DNA of 64,000 bases, from the NCBI GenBank assembly GCA_013146195.2, contig CM028383.1, positions 17,879,642-17,943,641 of the forward strand, read 5' to 3'. This DNA is from Codonopsis lanceolata. Its lineage: Eukaryota > Streptophyta > Magnoliopsida > Asterales > Campanulaceae. Each line of letters opens with the position of its first letter. The stretch's first letter is position 1. The notes beneath the pieces were generated by a model. It made no database searches. It saw only the letters and a program-made list of their open reading frames with translations, and had not been told where the DNA came from. Made by a program: the position numbers and the translations under genes. Below are positions 58,551-64,000 of this stretch, piece by piece.

Positions 58551-59502
58551 TTTAGTCACAACGAATATGAATATGTTGAGAAATGTCACAAGGAATATGT
58601 TGTGTGTGTCCTAATTTTCCCGTGTTGTATATTTTTCCTTTTAATCATTTTATGTTGGTCCTAAAGCTCACGAAACCTGTCGTGTAGATATGTGTACTAT
58701 AAGCTCACTTTTACGTGCTCATCTTGGAAGTATGCACTTAGGACTTCACAATTTGAAGTTAATTTATCTGCCTCAATTGCCACTTTACTTTCCCTCTTGT
58801 GAATGGCCAAGAGAATCTCGCCATTGCCTTTAGTTACTTCGTTTCCTCCCTACTCCATTCTATCTACATTTCAAAATTTGATACCTCTATGGCTCTATGT
58901 ACTGTTGTGGGGATCCACCCTAGTTTGAAATGACTAATCTGTTTAAAATCATTTTCTTAATGGGTGTAGTGCCGTCGCCCATCGGTTTCTCTCTTGACAT
59001 CAATTTTTTACTTTATTCAACATGCAGTGACATTGATTTTGTACGGGTACATCTCATATATCAAGCACTCTAGCATTTGGATATTCGCAAATATCTATAC
59101 AAATGTACATTCTCCATTACAGGAGGAGTTGAAATATCCTATTTACAAGATTTGCCCCTTAAGAATCTCAATCTTCCAGGCCCATAAAAGCCAACATTCT
59201 TACCAAGGAGTTGAGTGCCTAGTTCTAGCCAATATTTTCAAATTTAATTTAAAAAAGAAAAAAGAAAAAATAGGCACTCTTGCAAAGATGCATCATAAAA
59301 ATCAACGTAACAGACTTCCCTTGATAATCTCTTCAAGGGACAACACACCTTCATAATCTCATCAAGGCATTAGCTGCTTCAGTAATCACCATCGCAGAAG
59401 AGTAATTGGTATCCAAATGTAGTAATCTGAGAGTTGTGAGAGTAACTGTACATAATGTATTTACTTGGTGAAAGAGTCCATCGATGACTTGGAAGAAAAT
59501 GG

Positions 59503-61011
59503 TTAGATTTGGAAGTGCAATTGACGAGACTCAAAGTTGCTAATGTATCCCTTTATTCGCTCCATATCAGAAGCAGTTAATAAAAACGGCGGATTCAGGG
59601 GCAGTGATTTTGCTTCTTCCATGATAAACAAAAGCAGAAGTTTTGCCTTATAGTATGATGTTCTTGCACTTGCCTTATTACCCATGAGTTCATCCACCTG
59701 AATAGACGAATGACCAACCCAAGCAATAAATCACATCTTCCTATAGAGTACATAAATAAAGCAGACGATATAGCAGTAAGAAGGCTACTTACACCACCAC
59801 TTTTCCCAATTTCTAGAGCAGTTTGGAAGATGATCTCCATGGCATCTGGCATCTGAGCAGTATCTGAATGTAAAATATGCCAAGTGAAACAGAATTTTAG
59901 TATTTTCAGTTTGCAAGCAAAGATCTATGAAGAATTTTATAGAAGAAAGATGTTTGCAAACCATCCATATGTTGAACATGATTCGATAACTTCTCAGCAC
60001 GATTGAAGGCAGCAATGAATCCCTGCTCTGCCCACATGGCAACAGACTGAGGAGTGCCAAATTCTACATTTTCTTCCAAGTTTGAACACAAGCCTGTACA
60101 TTCTTTGGCACTTGTAGACTTGTTGGATGAAAACCATCCACATAAAGCACCCTCTCCCGTGGAGGCTAGCCAAGAGTCGCAGCCTCGAATAGCTTCCTTC
60201 CAAATAGCCAAAACTACCAATTCAATTGCAAAAGATTCTAAAAAGAAACCTGAAATGATCTGCCAATCGCAAGAAGTTACAGCACCGTATAATTGAACAT
60301 TAACAAAGAGCAAGAAACAAATTCCATTGGTCAAGACCACCAAAAAGAGTCCAATGATTGATTTAAGATCACCCCCCACCCCCTTTAAATTCCAATGGTT
60401 AAACTGCAGAACTCAAGGTTAAAAGAACCAAGTTTTTTGAAACAAGGGTCATCATAGTGTTTGGATATGTAGAAGATAGCCAGAACTCGTCTACAATTTT
60501 TCTGTCATCTATTCAATGGATGCTGCCTGTTGCACCTGAATACAACGAGATTTGCAGCTTAACACCATGGGTATTAGAAATGGTGATATGCTTTCAAATC
60601 CAAAAGGAGCCTAATACTTGGCTAGCGAAAATTGCCAGCGCAGACAATCACCAAACTCATTGTTAGAAGACCGTCTAAAGCAGAACTGTACCTCACTACT
60701 GGTGATTGAAATATAATCCAGCAGGTTACCTTCTTTTGTGCTAGTTCGGAAAGGATACATATATACTGGTGTAGCAACTGGAGCCTGGTCGAAGGATGCA
60801 ATATACGTAGTCCATGCACTTCCTTTATTATAGTTGATGTGCTTGACACAGTGAGTGGAGCTGATTCGTAGCTCTGCGGATCAAGGACACTAAAAGTAGA
60901 ACTTGAATGCATCTCCTTGGCTTGCATTGTAGTAGCAATGTCCACGTTGTTCTTCAAGGATTGGCAGGTAACGACTTTGCTGGTGGAATTACAGAGCTGG
61001 GATGTCTCCAA
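59503..61011 (-). pseudogene. ATG1-like autophagy kinase, C-terminal part only
   Basis: ATG1 kinases start autophagosome formation; their C-terminal MIT-like region binds ATG13. The minus strand carries exons of that region: about 61011-60780 (LDPQSYESAPLTVSS, HPSTRLQLLHQY), about 60240-59961 (LVVLAIWKEAIRGC, NLEENVEFGTPQS, GFIAAFNRAEKLSNHV), about 59866-59793 (MPDAMEIIFQTALEIGKSGG) and 59698-59503 (VDELMGNKASARTSYYKAK to the end). Introns between them look proper. The N-terminal kinase domain is missing: only about 200 bp upstream lies the start of the CURT1-like gene. I read it as a truncated gene, though a short expressed C-terminal protein cannot be ruled out. A scrap of the same exon lies at 26512. 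Confidence 0.75.
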
Positions 61012-61210
61012 GGAGCAGGAGAAAGTCCCACTTGAAGCAATATGAGCATTAGAACATAATCTTTTTTAATAGAGTCCATTGAATCAGTTCCTGAAAAAAT
61101 GACAAAATAAATAATTGTCAAACTAAAACATTTTCAAAAAAGACCAACAAAAGCATACAAACCAACCTTTTGTATGATCTGTCAAGTTTGTGTGACCTTC
61201 AATAGAGGAA
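61012..61210. promoter_or_regulatory. short divergent spacer between ATG1-like fragment and CURT1-like gene
   Basis: Less than 200 bp separates the minus-strand ATG1-like fragment from the CURT1-like start codon. The CURT1-like promoter must lie here or overlap the fragment. I see no clear TATA box. This is inference from position only. Confidence 0.35.
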
Positions 61211-62216
61211 ATGGCAGCGAGAGTAAGCACATCAACCTCCACCAAAGCGGCCCCGCCCCCTCCTTGCCAATTACAATGCATCTCTCTTCCCACCCTGCCA
61301 CTTCGCTCCGGCTGGAAAACTTCCACCACCGGTTATTGTAACTACTCCGCCTTCTCAATTTTAATTGTTTCTATTTTATCTACAACTTGTCTCCTATTGG
61401 TATTTGGTAATGTGCTTGCTTAATTATACTTATATTTATGGACTAATTATCTATTCAACTTCTTGATTCACTAGTTTATAATTACTATTAATCGGCATGC
61501 GATGAGTTTAATTGGTAAATAAATAAATTAATTGAAAAACAGGTTGAAAGCTAGGTCCTACAGGTGAGGCACCGGTACCCATTGAAGTTGCAACACCTGA
61601 CCCTGTGGAGATCATCAAGCCTCTCCAAGAAGCCGTTCGTAAATCTATCCCAATACATCTGATCTTAATGAGTCTTCCTTGGTTTATAATACTGGAGTAA
61701 TCCATCATTTTAATTTCCGCAGTGGGGAAAGGTTGAAGATAAATATGCTGTGAGTTCTCTTGCAGTAGCTGGTGTGGTTGTTCTTTGGGGCTCCACTGGA
61801 TTGATCTCGGTCAGTCTTTTTCATCTTCTTGCTCTTTTTATGGAGTACCAGGCTAACAGCTGGTGAATTATTTGACGATGTATGTTGGAAACAGGCGATT
61901 GACAGGCTCCCGTTAGTTCCAGGAGTCCTAGAACTCGTTGGAATCGGTTATACCGGCGTAAGTTGGTTCTGTTTACCTTAATTTGCATACACATACATTT
62001 TCATTATCAATCCAACTATACTCTACTTATTGTTCATGCAGTGGTTTGCATACAAGAACCTGGTTTTCAAACCAGACAGGAACTACTACCATAATAATTA
62101 AGATATTGCTTTGAGCTCTTCCTGAATTTTACAACTAATATATTTCACACCATTTCAGGGAGGCTTTGCTAGCTAAAATCAAAGGCACATACAATGACAC
62201 AATCGGAAGCAGCTGA
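61211..62216 (+). CDS. CURT1-family thylakoid membrane-curving protein, chloroplast
   Basis: CURT1 proteins bend thylakoid membranes at grana margins. Six exons: 61211-61331, 61555-61634, 61723-61809, 61895-61957, 62042-62079, 62159-62216, about 148 residues. The N-terminus (MAARVSTSTSTKAAPPPPCQ) is a likely transit peptide. The CAAD domain follows: WGKVEDKYAVSSLAVAGVV with a first membrane helix (VVVLWGSTGLIS), AIDRLPLVPGVLELVGIGY with a second, then FKPDR. The end, EALLAKIKGTYNDTIGSS, fits the family well. Introns 1 to 4 begin with GT and end with AG. The last donor reads GAACTA rather than GT (62080), so normal splicing there is doubtful; read-through would end the protein after RNYYHNN. 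Confidence 0.85.
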
Positions 62217-62417
62217 ATAGAATGGATGTATGCAGCTAGCATTGCATTTTGAGGAACGAATTAATCATCATCATCATCATTTCTTCTTCATTTTGCATAA
62301 AACCTCTAACCGGAGAGTAGTAAATGTAAAACGTCCCCCAGACATGTTAGTAATAATTCTCGTCTTCTCCATTTTGGAAATACTTGAGCATGCAGTAGAT
62401 CATTCTTCTGTTTAGAA

Positions 62418-64000
62418 TACCGAAAAGTTGTATCCTAAATCAGTCTGTGTCCGTCCAGGGGATTTAGGATTATGTGTCTTCTTTTTCTCACACCAATGAT
62501 TTACCTAATCGCTAGTACAAAATAGTTAAACATTTTTCATACGACTTTCAAAATTTAAGAGCATGAACAATTTGGGGAACGCTTTTACCTGACATAAGAA
62601 AAGATCCAATAGAAACTAGATGGCAATTTTATTTCCCAAATGTAAACATGATACATTAGCATAACAAGCAAACCACCAAAACACAATAGGTTTGATAAGA
62701 AACACACATGCAAATACCATCCGTCTACTTGTAAAATTCCATGACCCAATAGTTGCAGGCGGAACATTCCCATCTGATGCCATTAAATCCAGCCCCCTTG
62801 GCCAAGACAAGAAACTCATCATGTGTCCGCTCTTTCCCTCCAGGGTTTTGAGTCATCATAACTGCATCTCCTTCTGTATTGGCTTTCACAGCAGAACTCG
62901 TATCAGGTAACGCGGGAAGAATTGCCTCCACTACAATAACTTTTCCGTTGTCTGGCAAAGCTTTGTAGCAGTTCTTTAACAACTTCAAGCAATGATCATC
63001 ACTCCAATCATGAAGTATCCACTGCGTGAGATTCATGTTAGTTTTACTTGGAGTTGAATTCAGGTAAATACATTACATTAGGAAGAGTTGTATCTGGTAA
63101 TTGTTGGTAGGTGAAATTGTGATTGCCCACGCACATGTTACATGTACATATATACCAATTATGGTTTCTAGCAGGATTCAAGTTACCTTCATAAAAATGG
63201 CATCTCCATTGGGTACACTTTCAAACATATCTCCCCCAACATGTTCCACACCTACATTAGAAAATAAATAAATTATATATATATGTATATTTGACATATT
63301 TGCAAGTGAATTTAGGATGGAAAACCCAATCGAGCAGGGCCAACGGGCTTTATATCCTAATATTGTGACCCTAACACTAGTACTCTTGTTATCAGGTTAA
63401 TTAGAATTTGTTGCAAACTAGATAGTCATAGAAACGTAAAGACTGAGAATGAACATCCATACCAGGATAGAGTGGGGCTTGTCGTACAACATGTGGCAAG
63501 TCAAAGTTGATGCCCTTAATATTTGTATATTTAGATGTGATGAGGCTAAGGGTGACTCCAAGACCGCCACCAACATCCACTAACCGGTTAAGGTGGTTGA
63601 AACCTTGGTAAATTTGGAGGATTTGGTTGATGACCATAGTAGTGTGGTTGATCATAGCCTTGTTGAAGACCTCGTTAAACCTGGCGTCCTTTGCTGGATA
63701 TTCAAAAGCATGTGATCCATGGACCATGTCAAATGGAATACCTCCTTGGACCACTGCATCTTTAAGTTTGTACCTAATATGTATATATATATATATATAT
63801 ATTTAAACAGATTCCAAATTGTGAGATGTAGAGACTACAAGGAGTAGTTGATAAATTCATATGAGAAGCTAGCTTAAGATGTGTTTACAAATATGTGTAA
63901 CTAATTTCATTTACTTTTTTGAGCAAGTCTCGTGTAAGTAAGACGGTCCGTTAGACTGTCTTAACTAAGTTTTAGGCCTACTTTTTTTGGATAACCAAAT
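62418..64000. repeat. segmental duplication of 39954-41530 (O-methyltransferase region)
   Basis: It matches copy 2 from GAAAAGTTGTATCC onward to the last base of the window (ATAACCAAAT, equal to 41521-41530), including introns and 3' flank, with scattered single changes and a longer TA run near 63785. Confidence 0.93.
62725..63773 (-). CDS. COMT-like O-methyltransferase, copy B (exons 2-4; exon 1 beyond the window)
   Basis: Same gene structure as the copy at 40259: exon 2 is 63773-63463, exon 3 63251-63187, exon 4 63021-62725, with identical lengths and splice sites. The SAM motif LVDVGGGLGVTLSLI and the catalytic WILHDWSDDHC are intact. In these three exons I count five base differences from copy A, four of them changing an amino acid (KDPRF to KDARF, ATTEVD to ANTEGD, CNFWV to CNYWV). 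Exon 1 should lie beyond 64000, since intron 1 continues to the edge. Nothing seen so far disables it. Confidence 0.88.

Larger units (their letters stand above)
57174..59060 (+). repeat. segmental duplication of 38053-39953 (LHY tail region, copy 3)
   Basis: It follows 38053-39953 base for base with few changes, starting at CCGGAAGTAG inside hAT element 2. It includes the right part of that element (ending 57975), a Stowaway, the last LHY exon and the LHY 3' flank. After CTCATATA the two copies part: copy 2 goes on to the O-methyltransferase flank, while copy 3 enters the ATG1/CURT1 segment. Similarity resumes at 62418. Confidence 0.92.

Noticed and set aside
59994..60379. Longer ATG1-like frame extended upstream to 60379
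   Set aside because: The residues before about 60240 (hydrophobic VVLTNGICFLLFVNVQL) do not resemble ATG1 and probably come from intron.
1..64000. tRNA or rRNA genes
   Set aside because: The only box A/B-like sequences belong to SINE copies. No complete cloverleaf or ribosomal RNA sequence was recognised.

Overview
This window is plant nuclear DNA, almost certainly from a eudicot. It has spliced genes with GT-AG introns (a clock transcription factor, a thylakoid protein, an O-methyltransferase, a PPR protein) in a dense bed of plant transposon families: Ty1/copia, plant LINE with DUF4283 and zf-RVT, TRIM, SINE, Stowaway, hAT, PIF/Harbinger and several MULEs. The sequence alone does not fix the species.

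Layout. 1-2.9 kb: no gene, one SINE, short repeats. 2.9-8.7 kb: a nearly full-length but broken LINE (+). 9.8-10.9 kb: an older LINE remnant. 11.0-19.5 kb: a Ty1/copia element (-) bounded by 5-bp duplications and filled with later insertions (a hAT-type element, a foldback element, an inverted LINE and two TRIMs, one inside the LINE). 20.5-23.4 kb: two Stowaway MITEs, one split by a 1.86-kb LTR-like insertion. 23.5-26.3 kb: exons of an LHY/CCA1-type circadian gene (+) without its MYB-domain exons. 26.7-29.0 kb: a deletion derivative of a MULE. 29.9-31.5 kb: an intact intronless PPR gene (+). 32.5-33.3 kb: a MULE-type element with a 9-bp duplication. 34.3-39.5 kb: an LHY pseudogene carrying two hAT insertions. 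40.3-42.1 kb: a complete four-exon O-methyltransferase gene (-). 42.6-48.0 kb: a two-ORF PIF/Harbinger element (-). 48.4-51.8 kb: a MULE whose transposase gene runs into an OTU-type cysteine protease domain (+). 51.9-57.2 kb: a second, MuDR-like element with a GRF zinc-finger gene (+) converging on a mudrA-like gene (-). 57.2-64.0 kb: another copy of the LHY tail and O-methyltransferase block, containing also a C-terminal ATG1-like fragment (-) and a CURT1-like thylakoid gene (+). The second O-methyltransferase runs off the right edge.

How it fits together. Three copies of one block can be recognised: LHY (+), ATG1-like (-), CURT1-like (+), O-methyltransferase (-). Copy 1 (23.5-26.6 kb) keeps good LHY exons plus a scrap of ATG1. 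Copy 2 (34.3-42.1 kb) keeps a dead LHY and a good O-methyltransferase. Copy 3 (57.2-64 kb) keeps only the LHY tail plus all the rest. The copies act as internal controls: several small insertions have an empty site in a sister copy. The most unusual content is the MULE pair: a transposase-OTU element at 48.4-51.8 kb and its internally deleted relative at 26.7-29.0 kb, which share a repeated GTTCGGC/GATGAAC motif. All transposon reading frames seen here carry breaks, so the elements look inactive as they stand.
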